Assembly (NCBI GenBank): GCA_006937955.1
Contig: SSNP01000017.1
Span: forward strand, 5,821,124-5,885,123
Direction of reading: 5' to 3'
Length of the DNA stretch: 64,000 nucleotides
Source: Pachypanchax playfairii
Lineage: Eukaryota; Chordata; Actinopteri; Cyprinodontiformes; Aplocheilidae
The notes under the pieces are model-generated. The model made no database searches. It was not told the DNA's origin and saw only the letters and a program-made list of their open reading frames with translations. A program made the translations under genes and the position numbers. This document shows, one piece after another, positions 1 to 11,900 of the stretch (position 1 is the stretch's first letter; each line of letters opens with the position of its first letter).

Positions 1-114
1 GGCCTCGTTGGCGTGTTGCAGCCCGAGGCACGAAGCACAAACAGCATGGGTGTCTGCTCCCGATATTTTATTCCCACACTGGCAAGCCTTTGGCGGTAGC
101 ACTTTATTCTCCAT
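1..114 (-). CDS. Partial retrotransposon ORF1 with Cys/His motif
   Basis: 38 codons are visible from an ATG at 114 to the window edge. The residues include a CQCG pair, then a D-x-H-x3-C-x2-CLG-x2-HA pattern. This zinc-knuckle-like arrangement (CLG..HA) is typical, as I recall, of the first ORF of teleost and amphibian DIRS/gypsy-like retroelements. The start is the first ATG after the leader. Only the N terminus is in the window, so whether the element is intact cannot be judged. It is antisense to pak1 and within a pak1 intron. Confidence 0.45.
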   Translation of the reverse strand, partial: MENKVLPPKACQCGNKISGADTHAVCASCLGLQHANEA

Positions 115-571
115 GATGAGTGAGAAAAGTAGCACCGAAATAACCTTCCGTAGTAAAAATGGGAAGCAACTAGTATTGCTACTAGCAGTGTGGCACCTGT
201 TTGGGGACAGACCTGCCACTAAACACTCAGAGACGGCGATGTAGTAGTAGGTAGCGTTCGGCGGCGGAGTGATTAGCTCCCCCTGTGAACAGTTTAGCTA
301 TCCTGTTAGCCACACTCACCTTCTGAGAGTAAGCTTCTCGGAGCGAGAAGAGGTTTTAGACTGACGTGATGACGTGCCGTCTAGCTCTTATAGTAGGAGG
401 GAGTCCCTCCCCCTCTGGGGAGCAGACGTCACGTCTGACGGCCAGTCTGAGACTGGCGTAATGTAATAGAGCTTCTGGGGGAACAGCGTGAGAGCGTGTC
501 CCATATGTGAGATACCGAAACGAATGTTGAAAGAGAACTTCAGAGCCGTCTGTACCTTCTGTTGAGACATA
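1..571 (-). mobile_element. 5' part of a DIRS/gypsy-like retrotransposon, cut by the window edge
   Basis: Read on the minus strand this block has the build of a retrotransposon leader. A GC-rich terminal region contains a TATA-like tataagag near 385-392, and an untranslated stretch precedes a short ORF with cysteine/histidine motifs at 1-114. The motif cccatatgtgagata followed by gaaagagaac near 498-540 resembles terminal repeats I associate with fish DIRS-type or gypsy-type elements. That family link is from memory, not from a search. The outer boundary near 571 is approximate and no target-site duplication was identified. The element lies in a pak1 intron, antisense to pak1. Confidence 0.5.
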
Positions 572-1406
572 ACAGATACTTAAGCAAAGAGTCTGTTTAC
601 AGTCGATCTTTATTCACTTCATGACCCGCAGCTTGTCACAACACAATTTTTTGATCATTTGAAAAATACCAGATACAAGCTGAAAGATAGAAAACCAGAT
701 TTTAGGTAAAAATGATTTGAAAAGTTGATATAGAGATCAGCTGAAGGATGATGTGTCTTTCAGATCGTGAAATCTTCTCTTCCCAATGAAATTATTTCGT
801 GCATATTTCTAATTTATGAATAAAAACTACATTTTTTAAACCATTATGCCTCGCGCCTGTCCAGATGTGCTCAGGTCGCCCTCTGCTGGTAAGATCAGGA
901 TACTGCCTGTCTGTCGGCTTTTGATTGACAGACATAATATCCACTGTCCCGCCCCCTTGTCCAACCCTCACGTCTGATTGGTTGTCTTCTTTTTCCATTA
1001 ATTCTGGTGGTTACTGAGTCACTTTCCTCCTTGAACCACCTTCCTGCTGTTGACTCTGATTACTGAACTGCTGATGGAGTTTCTGTCAGTCTTTGCCTTG
1101 TTTTATCTTCCTTTTAATTTCAGTTTCTCTTTTTAAATTAACATTTTTCAACATCCGTTTATTCATATCTCCCTTTAGTTTCTCACCTTTTTTATTAATT
1201 TTAACAGTTGTTTCTTTCTTTTCCTGCTCTTAATCCCAGTCTGCATGCTGCATTCACCTGAGTTTGATGAACATGTTGTAAAAGGCAGCGTTTCTGTAAC
1301 ATGAACAGAAACGCCGCTCTGCTTTGTGTGTGTTCTGATGTTTGTTTGATGAAGTTGCAGTTTGTTTGGTCAGTAACAGAATTTCTTTCCTGTTTGGCCC
1401 CTCCAG

Positions 1407-3262
1407 GGACAATTGTTAGTGTGGGAGACCCTAAGAAGAAATATACGCGGTTTGAGAAGATTGGACAGGGGTAGGTGTATTATATTTAAAATTATGAACA
1501 TTTTGTAGAGAATTTTTCCAAAATCATAAAAACCTTTTTAAGCAAAGAAATGTCTTTGTCCAATTGGAGCCTCCTGTGTGTTTCAGAGCCTCTGGTACTG
1601 TGTACACAGCTATCGACATCGCTACAGGACAGGAGGTTGGTTTATTAGCTCAAGTCGAAGCTGGTTAGATGTTCTTGGTCTAATTTTGTTTCCACTGTGT
1701 TCATGTTTTTATACTTCGTCATGTCATGGATGTCTTCTCCATCTTCTCTCAGGTTGCCATTAAACAGATGAACTTGCAGCAGCAGCCAAAGAAAGAACTA
1801 ATCATCAATGAGATCCTGGTGATGAGGGAAAACAAGAACCCAAACATAGTCAACTACCTGGACAGGTAAGTGAACACACCATCACTTCTCACACCACAAA
1901 ATGTGAATTACAAAAAGAACAAAGAAACAGTTTTTCCTCAGATTAATATTGTTTTATGAAAAAACCCTGAATCCTTTTGTTCTATTGTTGTTTTTATTTA
2001 AAAAAATTCTTTTATTAAAAACAGTTTATTGACACAATTATATCTGCAGTAAATTCCTATGGACTGTACCCCATGTGCGTATGCAGGATTTGTTCAGGGA
2101 TAATGAAATAAAATTGTTGTTAATGTTTGTGAGGCCATTTCATACAAATTTCAGGACTTTGTGGTTATTTCTTAAGTATTAACCAGTAATATGAAACATT
2201 TTATATCTAAAAACGTTAGGAAACACTGATTAACAGACCTTTCAATCTGTCTGCATTAAAATTCGGGCGGTTCCAGCTCCTTCCATCAGGCCTCGAGCAG
2301 CAGCTCATTCATATTCATTATTTGAATTTGCTGGACTCTTATTGGCTAACGAACTAGCCTATGAGAGCAAGTTATACTGTTTTCTGTCCCGCTGCACATG
2401 ACAGTGTCAGGCGTCGTGTCTTCCTGTTTGCTACGTCTTATGCTACAGCTTTTAGCCAGCAGCATGCTAGGTGTGGTTTCAACTGCGGGAGGTGATGAAT
2501 ACTAACGAACAAAGGAGTTGTGATGAAACAGATACAGGCCGTTAGAACTCGGGAGAACTCGGGTTTTATCACCACCTGCGTAGTTTGAGAGATTAAAATG
2601 GAAAGAGAAGTTGTTGACCTGTTTTCACACCCACTATGAAGGTAAGAACACCTGTTGAGCTAAAATATTCAACAGAAACCTCAGAAAAACTGTTTTTAAT
2701 GGAAGGGCCTCTTTAAAACATCATTATTAGTGATGAAACATATAAATCTGCACTTTACCTGTTATTCCTGATTATATCAAACCTGTCATTCCTTTACTTC
2801 AAGCTGTTTTGTGTTTTACTCTCTCTGTAGCAAACATTCTTCATTGTTTATTCATTTAGCAGTAATATCATATATCTAATTTCTGTTTTACCTAAGAATG
2901 GCAGCGACTCACAGCAGGTTAGGATTCTCACTATTACAGCAACAGGAAAGAGATCAGATGCATGTTTATGAAAACTGAAGCTTTCAAAGATTTTTTTATT
3001 TTGCCAAGTTTACCAGACTTTCCTCTTACAGTTTTGCTGAGACAAAAAGGAAAAATTTCAGAATCTGTTTCATTTCATCTTTTCCAAAAGAGAAAACGAC
3101 CCTGATGTGTTTAGAGTCTAAATACGTACGGCTGAAAGTAGAAACCGCGCGTAAATACTCACTCTAACCACCGAGAGAACTGTTCTGTAACATCTGCTGC
3201 TCAAACATTAAATCCACTGAAACATTCAAGATCAAACTTTGATGAGAGGGCATCAAGTTCAT

Positions 3263-3314
<52 letters not shown>

Positions 3315-6300
3315 TGTTTGCAGGGTGTCTAGTTACCATAGTTACCAGTCTGTCTTTGAGACACTGAGGAGCATTTGCAAGTCTGGGGTGATGTTGTCAT
3401 CCCCTAGTAACAACATGTCCATGTCTCTGATATACTGTGTGTGTGTGTGTGCATGTGCTTGTGTGTGTGCATGTGCTTGTGTGTGTGCATGTGTGTGTGT
3501 GTGTGCATGTGTGTGTGTGTGTGTATTTGCATTAATCACGTTACCACGAGGAAACTGTATTTCAAAGTCACATGTTCTGTTTATCAGACTCCTTTTATAA
3601 ACTGAAAGGTGACTTGAGTCTCTGGATGACTCATAAAAATAAACAAAAGATGTCGGTAAAGTGTTTTGAGTTTTACTTTTCTGAAGCCACCGTGTCAGTT
3701 CTGCTGTGAATAAATTCATGACTGATAATTGAGTGTAAGTTACAGTCTCATTAAACAATCTGTATGTTGGCTTTGATAAATGAATCCTACTCATATGGAA
3801 GTAAATAACATGAAGATTAAGAACTAAGTTAATCAGATTAAAATTTTATTTGCAAATAGATGCTGTTTTCTGACTGCAGCAGTGTGCTGGTCAGAGTAAA
3901 AGCTGTTTGTTGTTTGGTGCAGTTACCTGGTCGGTGATGAGCTCTGGGTGGTGATGGAGTACCTGGCAGGTGGTTCTCTGACAGATGTTGTAACAGAAAC
4001 CTGTATGGATGAAGCTCAGATTGCTGCTGTGTGCAGAGAGGTAAGAAACGATACAAAGGGATGGTTATTTTCTCTGGAGGGTTGAAGATGTTTGTTTAAC
4101 TAGATGATAATAGTTTTTATTTTTTGTGAGGAATGTATTTTGTAAAACAAGCTTAGTTTTCTTGTATAATTTTAGATTAAATAAAGATCATTTTACCTTT
4201 ATCTGTTACTTATTTTCTTTTATTTACATATAATATTCTGTTTTTACTGTCCAGTGTCTGCAGGCGCTGGAGTTCCTCCACTCGAATCAGGTCATCCATC
4301 GAGACATCAAGAGCGACAACATTCTGCTGGGCATGGACGGCTCCGTCAAGCTCAGTCAGTCCAACACAAGCATCAATACAGTCTTTGATCTGCTCTTTTA
4401 TTTGTTAAAACTGTTGTTTAATCCACTGATAGAGAGATTAAATCTGCGGGTGTATCAACAAAAGTTGATTATTTAGAAAATGTGTTTGATTCCAAACACC
4501 TGCCTCATTTATTACTGAAACCCAGTTATTAGTGTTTATACAGTCCAAACTCAAAGTGAACATCTTGGATGTTTCTCTGAATTTAAATGTTGGAGGTGTT
4601 GGAACAGCAGTTATTTATCCAAACAGATCATTTAAATAAAGAGACTAACAAACTGTGTCCTGTTTGTTTCTCCCAGCTGACTTCGGGTTCTGCGCTCAGA
4701 TCACTCCAGAGCAGAGTAAACGCAGCACCATGGTCGGGACTCCGTACTGGATGGCTCCTGAGGTTGTGACCCGCAAAGCATATGGACCCAAAGTGGACAT
4801 CTGGTCTCTGGGCATCATGGCCATCGAGATGGTGGAGGGTGAGCCGCCCTATCTGAATGAGAACCCGCTCAGGGTGAGTGTGTTAACTGAACAGGAAGAG
4901 AACCGCAGCATGTTGAACTCCTCAGATATTCTACAGAAATACACTGGGACAGTTTCTTTTTTTCATGTATATTTTGCCAAAAAACACTGAGGTTTGTCTT
5001 AGAATTAGACATTGTTATGATCAAGATAAAGTATTTTTTAAAGGAGTTTAAAACTGAAACTGTAACGTTACAGTTTTGTTCCTTTCTATTAATTCTATGT
5101 TCTTTAATCAGGTTTGCTGCAGCAGTTGACTTAAATGTTTTAATAACACTAAATCTCCAACAGGTGGGAAAGTGAATGTAACTAAATATCTAATCAGGCA
5201 GCTAAGAATTAAAGCTTCACAAAGATTACTGTGTAAGATACAATTCATCGGAATCTTTCAGACTCTTTTAGGAGCTGGAGTGTGTTAATGACTCAAAACT
5301 GGCTAAATATTTGATTCACAAACACAAGAAATACTGACACGAACTTTAAAGTTATCGTTGGTAAAGTTATTCAAAGTTAACAATTTGATGGGATGATGTC
5401 ATTAGCCAAAACAATCAGTCATTCTCAAAGCAACCACTAGATGGCAGCAAAGGAGAGGCCCTTTGGCTGTTAGCCTGGAATTTCCTTCTTAATGGCTTGT
5501 AAAAGAAAATGTTGCTTGTGTGTCTTCTAGGCGCTGTATCTCATAGCAACCAATGGAACACCAGAACTGCAGAACCCAGAGAAACTGTCAACCATATTCA
5601 GAGATTTTCTGAACCGATGTCTGGAGATGGACGTAGAGAAGAGAGGGTCTGCTAAAGAGCTGCTGCAGGTACGACAGCGGATGTTTTTCTCTCCATATTT
5701 ATTAAGAAAAACAAAACTAACTGCAAATGCAACAGCTCAGGTGATTAGACCAGGAACATAAAAATATCATTATTTCAAGTAGTTTTAGTTTTCAAGCTAT
5801 TCAAGAACTTCTAACTTTCGTGTCCTCACAAGGTCACAGCTTTGTTTAAAACGTTTCTGAAAAATAGTAAATTAATACTGTTTTTAAGTTGCTACTTTTA
5901 CTTGGATATCAGCCTCATTGAATAAATAAAGAAATAAAAAAGAAAAGATTAATAGAAAAGGAACAAGAAGAGAACGCTCCACTGTTTAAACAGTGTTTGC
6001 AAGCCTGAGATTCAAATTTTGTTTTTAATGGGAAAAAAAAGAAGAAACAAAAATGAGCAACCTTTTGACATGATCTTCCTAAATACATTCACACTATTTA
6101 TTCATGTCAAATAAACTATTTAATGTTATGGAAGCAGTTCAATTTAAGGGTGAAAAAATTACTATTAATTAAATGTTGACAATGGACGTGGACTAATTGT
6201 TCTTATTTAAAATCAAAACAGCAACAAAAACTAAGTAGAAATGATTTAATACTTGATGTTTAAACACCCTTTTAGTATAAACAGATCAGTATAAAGTATG

Positions 6301-6549
6301 AAGTTTAAAATTTGGTGGTTTATATTCTGTGAAACTCACTGAACTTGTACTGAAACATCCTTTTTTTCCCTCCCTTGTTATTTCCTCTCACTCCTTACCC
6401 TTACTTCTTCCATCATCTTCCCCTCCCTGAATTGCTCTTCATCCCTCTTCTTCCTGTCGCAGCATCAGTTTCTGAAGATAGCTAAGCCTCTTTCCAGTCT
6501 GACTCCTCTCATTCTGGCGGCTAAAGAGGCAGCTAAGAACAACCGTTAG
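1407..6549 (+). CDS. pak1: p21-activated kinase 1, C-terminal kinase half (eight exons)
   Basis: Serine/threonine kinase activated by Rac/Cdc42, acting on actin and adhesion signalling in the cytoplasm. Coding exons: 1407-1470, 1587-1635, 1753-1865, 3923-4040, 4255-4354, 4677-4873, 5531-5668, 6463-6549. They join in frame to 287 residues plus TAG. Visible landmarks in order: glycine loop (GQGASGTVY), ATP-binding lysine in VAIKQM, catalytic loop HRDIKSDN, DFG in TDFGFCAQ, activation loop RSTMVGTPYWMAPE with the regulatory threonine, and terminal HQFLKIAKPLSSLTPL. The first exon starts in mid-codon (GG of a CGG-type Arg), so the p21-binding and autoinhibitory region lies left of the window. PAK1, PAK2 and PAK3 are nearly identical here. 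PAK1 is chosen because the neighbours are gdpd4 and myo7a, as in human, and because the protein ends in AAKNNR, close to the PAK1 ending. Confidence 0.93.
2133..2570 (+). repeat. Dispersed repeat, copy A
   Basis: About 430 bp in a pak1 intron that recurs in inverted orientation at 21894-22300. Shared blocks include ggccatttca near the start, ttaggaaacactgatt, the stretch around gcctatgagagcaa, agcttttagccagcagcatg and aggccgtt near the end. By eye the two are roughly 80 percent alike. No ORF is visible. I cannot name the family; a non-autonomous element is likely. Confidence 0.7.
3263..3524 (+). repeat. (TG)n microsatellites, two tracts
   Basis: A pure TG run at about 3263-3306 is followed by an imperfect TG/CATG tract at about 3438-3524, separated by unique sequence. 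Both lie in the intron between the third and fourth pak1 exons of the window. The long apparent ORFs across this stretch are products of the repeat. Confidence 0.95.
5434..5447 (+). promoter_or_regulatory. CTCF-core-like motif in a pak1 intron
   Basis: The sequence CCACTAGATGGCAG fits every position of the common CTCF core consensus CCASYAGRKGGCRS. It is isolated, between pak1 exons 4677-4873 and 5531-5668. Occupancy is unknown. Confidence 0.4.
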
Positions 6550-8900
6550 CTCACTTTGCACTCGTTCTGTCTCCCGGTGTTCCTCTCGTGAGGAGGTGAC
6601 GGCTGCTGATTGGAGGACGAAACCCTTCGAATGTGTTCGGTTTTTTCTCCCTTCTTTTTTTAGTGTTTTGTAACTTGCTGCGATTTTTCCTTCACCCGTC
6701 ACCTTTACCTTGAGCTCTGAAGGCACAGTCACCCACCCGCCCACCTCACAGGTACAAAGAAAGGGCGGGGCTTCTTCCAACTTCTTTTTCAATACTTTAC
6801 AGGAGGATGGAAGGATGGATAATGATGGCTGTTATCATAATGAACATGAAGACGTCACCGTGAAAGAGTCTCGACAGAGACTAAAGACACATGACGGTTA
6901 TTTGTTTGTTTGTTTTTAATTTGGCCCTCAACAGTCAGCCATCACCCTCTGACTGTAGGCGTCTGTTAGCTGCTTGTTGAAAACCTTTGTAGTTTTTTAA
7001 TTTGTGTTTCATGATTTTAATCACCTTTCCTTCTTGTGTGTGTTTGTTACAGCAGGATGTTTGGACTCTATCTGTTGATTGTAGTTTTTTCCTCTGTAGG
7101 TTTTGTGGAGCAGTAAACGTTTGGTTGTGTCTTCAGAGTGAGCTGTCAGTTTCACATGTATACAGATTATTTTGGAGGAAACACTGTGGGCACAGAGCCA
7201 TGGATGGACAGAGTTTGGTAATTAAAAAGGATGTTTTTCTCAACTGTATGGGTTGTTTGTCATTCAGATCAGAACTGGTACTTGGACCAATCTGTAAGAA
7301 GTCCACTGATGGGTTTTTCCTTCCTGCTGTTAGAAGCTCTTCATTGTTAGAAGATAACTTTATGAAAGTAGCTGTTATCACTCTCCTATTGTAGCTTCTC
7401 GTTTCTGTAACATTTCATATGTGGAGCAGCTGAAAACATCTTACCAACAAACTCAGAGTGGACTGAAGACAACACACTGATTTACAAATCAATTCTTCAT
7501 AGCGTTAATGTTAGAGTAACGTTCTCCTCCACAGCGTTAATGTTAGAGTAACGTTCTCCTTCATGGTGTTAATGTTAGAGTAACGTTCTCCTCCATAGCG
7601 TTAATGTTAGAGTAACGTTCTCCTTCATAGCGTTAATGTTAGAGTAACGTTCTCCTCCATAGCGTTAATGTTAGAGTAACGTTCTCCTCCATAGCGTTAA
7701 TGTTAGAGTAACGTTCTCCTTCATAGCGTTAATGTTAGAGTAACGTTCTCCTCCATAGCGTTAATGTTAGAGTAACGTTCTCCTTCATAGCGTTAATGTT
7801 AGAGTAACGTTCTCCTTCATAGCATTAATGTTAGAGTAACGTTCTCCTTCATAGCATTAATGTTAGAGTAACGTTCTCCTTCATAGCGTTAATGTTAGAG
7901 TAACATTCATAATAGTGTGATCTAAAGAGGATCTTGTGTATCATCATTGAGTTTATTAGCCATTAAAAGTTTGACGTTTTTTGTCACTGATCTCGTTAAA
8001 TATTGATAAACAAACAGGAACTTAATTTTTTAGATGAATAAGCAAAACTGAATTGTAGACAGCTAATTGTTTTACATCTGGTGGATTTAAATGACTGTTT
8101 ATTAGGTCACATATAAATGCAGCTCTGAATACTGCATGTTTTTTATTCTGCTTCAACAGTCCAAGTACTTATGTAATTGTATTTGAACTGCTCTGAGTTT
8201 GTTGGTAATATTTCAGCCTTTTTTAACAGAATTTCTCTTCAGTGAGACAAAAAAAGTTTCTACAGCTCAGGTTGTTTACAGAAAGTAGGAAACTCCCATT
8301 GATTGGTTTAAACTTCAGTTTTATTGTCTCATCTGTTTGAATCTGTTTCTCATCAGAAATCCGATTTTAAGTTGATCCATAACTCGTTCATCCAAACTCG
8401 CTCCATCTGTGGTTCTGGGTCGTCAACATTGGTGGGCTTGTTGGACTGTGAAGAAGAGAATGTGCATGAGAACAACCTTTTTTAATATGATATGTGGGTA
8501 ATAGAGAAAAAACAAAATAATAACTGAGTGTAGTGATGATTCATGAAGGACGCTTGTGTACAATAGATCATATCTTAATCCTATTTTCAGAAGAATGAGA
8601 CAAAGAAATGGTACGATGTTTTTCAGCCTGGAGGAAGGTACGATTCTCGGGTCAACTCTGAACAGAAGGTGTATATTTCATGCAAGAAGAAACAAACCTT
8701 TCAATTTTTGTTTACAGACTGTATTTTTTACCAATGATCGATATTAGAGTTTCCCACTTTTTTTATTTAGATATCAGTTTTATCTGTTGTACAGCAAAGC
8801 AGTAAAAAAAACTTTTAAAATGACAGGTTTTAAATCTGGTAAGAGCTACAGGTTCCAAGATGTTCGATTTGCATCAGAGCATCAGCGAAAATAAACTTGT
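6550..8900 (+). other. Probable pak1 3' UTR and downstream sequence
   Basis: No coding exon was found after the pak1 TAG at 6547-6549. Candidate polyadenylation signals in the sense direction are ATTAAA at 7221 and AATAAA at 8890, so a UTR of 0.7 or 2.3 kb is possible. The longer form would include the 32-bp tandem repeat. The true 3' end needs transcript data. Confidence 0.4.
7502..7911 (+). repeat. 32-bp tandem repeat, 13 units
   Basis: Unit starts fall exactly every 32 bases at 7502, 7534, 7566 and so on to 7886, the last unit being partial. The unit core is gcgttaatgttagagtaac followed by gttctcc, then tccata or ttcata. The tcc and ttc forms alternate in several places, which suggests growth by 64-bp dimers. 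Two adjacent late units share gcatt in place of gcgtt. There are no unique spacers between units. It lies about 950 bp after the pak1 stop. Confidence 0.97.
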
Positions 8901-11900
8901 CATTTAACAGCCACCAAACATTTTCAAACACTGATTCAGAGATGTCACTTCTGGCCTTAATCCATTTTTAAGATGTAAGACTCCTTTTAGAACTAGTCAG
9001 ACGGCAACAGTGTTTGTTTACTATCAAACAGGAAGTGCAACCAGAACCCAAAATGATCAAACAAGCACTAAAACTGGAGAATTCATGAGCTTTCTGAAAT
9101 GAGGAAAAATAAACTTAATTCTTTCATTTTAGTTTTTGTGCAACTTCCAGAGTGAACAGTGTCTGCTGATCGTGTCTATGAGCAAGGCACATGTTTTTCA
9201 TTGGTTTACTTTGCTGCTGAACAGAACTTGAGAGCTGATGAACTTCTGATTGCCTGATAATGCTGCAGCTTTGTTATTTGTGTGTCTGAATCCCCACAGA
9301 GCTCGAGTGCTTTTAAAGGGCTGTTGTAGCTTTTCATTGGCTTTTCTCTGAAACACTTTAATCACATAATGAAACACTAAACAATCAGATTCATCTGGTG
9401 TGAGTCGTGATAATCACACAAACGGTTCTTTAAATAATCTCACACTTCAGTGAAATCTCACTTTTAAAATGAGAGAAATGTTCAGCACATGCAGCAGATG
9501 TTTGTTCTCCTTTGTGGACGAGATCAGATGAATCACTAAGACTTTTTTAAGGTACAGAAACTCAGTGGGTGAGTAAAGAGATAGAAAATTAAAAAAATAT
9601 TTTTTTGTTGTTCCAATACAATGTGCTTTTGTTTACTTCTGTTAGATTAATTAGAATGTCCAGGCTTTCAAAATGTGAATAAAGGTACCAGATAATTATT
9701 AAATACATTTTATCAGCAATGATTGGGATCTTGCTACTTTCAACTTGGAAACTGAAGAACAATCATCCAAACACTGACTGTGATGATCACAACATTCAGC
9801 CTCTTTAGTCCAAATTCTGAGTGTCAAATTCTCTGAGAGAAAGACAGATTTTACTGTTTGAAGTGAGCACAAACCTCTGGAGTGTGTTCCCACAGCAGCT
9901 CGAAGGGGATTCAGACTCGGTCCAGTTTCAGGTCTGCAGAACAAACAGGTCAAATGAAGTCTTCACTCTTTAGGGTATCAGAGCCATAATCTATCTGTTT
10001 TATATAAGTCATTTTGATCTTTGAAACAATTGAAAAATAAATAAAACGGTACAAAAACTGAAGTTCTGGTCTCTTTTCATTTCTGGAAGCTTCTGCTGGA
10101 TGGATCTGATTTCTCCATCAACAAACACTTCTTCTGTTTCTGTTTCAGAGAAAGAACTTTATAGTGTTAATATTCTGGTTTGGACTGGAAACGCACAAAC
10201 TTAACTCACACTTTAAAAAAAAACACATTAAGTCTTCTTAGTGCTTCAGAAATAATACATTTTACAAAATTACCATGTATTGTGTAACGTAAGATTCTGA
10301 TAATCCATGTAATCATGTAACAGATTATTCAGAGAAACCTTTGAAACCTCCATGCAGATTTGGATTGGGGCTTTTTGGTGGTAAATAATGAGGATTTATT
10401 CATGTAACCTTATTTCTCGAATCTTCAAAGCTTTTCAAAATTAATTATGTAAAATGCTGTTTTTAAATCATGCAAGAAACAAATTAGATCTGTCTTGTTC
10501 CGACGGTCATCCAGTGTCTCGCCTGTCCATCGCATATGAAATTAGATCTCACCTCCTTTTCCATGTAGTTAAAAGATAAACTCTGTTCACTTGCTTTCAT
10601 CTTCAGACTAACGGGTAATGAGTTTTAGGTGAGGGTTTACTGCCATGTGTGAATCAGTGTTAAACCCCCAGTGGCTGTGCAGTGGATTCAGTCCAGGTTG
10701 TTGCATAATGTTGAACTTCCATTAATGTTTCAGCTGACTGAACTCAGGCCTGCTGGCTCTGAACACAGTGTTCAGATCTGAACAACATGCAGAACATCTT
10801 GAAAAAAGTGATTCTTTACACGTGCACATGACTGATGTAAATATATAATTTATTGATCATGTCACTTTAGATTGGAAAGCTATTATGTCGATTTGTAGTA
10901 TCTGTAAAGAACTAAGATAAAACATGCTTGAAACATTCTTCGTTACCCATTATTATTTCTACTGGTGTTGGTTTAATAAAAACTTTGGTGAACAGGTGAA
11001 AAAAAAATCAATGAAATTCAAACTTTACTCTTTTCCTTTTCTTTAGGAAACTGTAACATTCTTCTTCCTCACATTTTAGCAGCATGACCTTGACCTGATG
11101 TTTCTCTGAAATAAATTTCTTCTTCTGTGATAGTTCATAGTTGGGCAGTGAGACGAGGCGTGATAAGGTAACACATCAAGGACAAACTGCAGAGTCAAAA
11201 GTGATATGAGAGATAAAAGAGGCTGAAGAAGGAGGAGGGTTTTAAAGATGGAAACAAAATGAGTTTGGTTTACAAAAAGGAAACACGATAAAATGTGAGA
11301 AAATAATAAAAGGATGAGAAGGTATAATTACTGGAGAGGCTGAAGGACAATAATTTTAGGAAATTAAATTTTCAAGCTTGATTAAAGGTTTAACAATTTT
11401 AACAAAAGTGTAAAGTAATTTCTGTTTCATCTGGTTTCCTCAGGCAGAATCAGGGTTTTTGTAAAGACATTTATTAAATACAAGTGTTAGCTGTGGCTGA
11501 TTATCGTGTTAGAAGCTGTCAGTGATGTATAAATGAGAGCAAATGAAAATCTTTAGTGAGTGATTATGTCATTAAAAAGCAACAATGTGAGACAAATGAT
11601 CATTTTTTTATGTGTGAGTGTGTAGAATATTGATTAATCAGTGTGTTAGTTGTGGTGTGTGGGCATGCGGACTGAGATCCCTCGGTGGTGCAGCGAGTCC
11701 CCCTCCCTCCTCCTCAACTCTCCATGTTACATAACCATCTCCACTGCAGAGGAAGAGCACTGCAGAAAACTCCTGCTCCTCTCCCACGGACATCACGTTC
11801 CTAACACCTCAGACGCCACATCACATTTGTTTTGGTTGGTTTCCTGAAGAGTTACCCAATGCTGAGCAGACACTAATAGTCTGGGGACTTGGTTTGTGTC

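Noticed and set aside
3268..3794. Long open frames on both strands rich in Cys-Val or His-Thr
   Set aside because: They are translations of the TG/CA microsatellites and their flanks, inside a pak1 intron.
7502..7911. Regular repeats that could suggest a CRISPR array
   Set aside because: Units are head to tail with no unique spacers, and the DNA is vertebrate.
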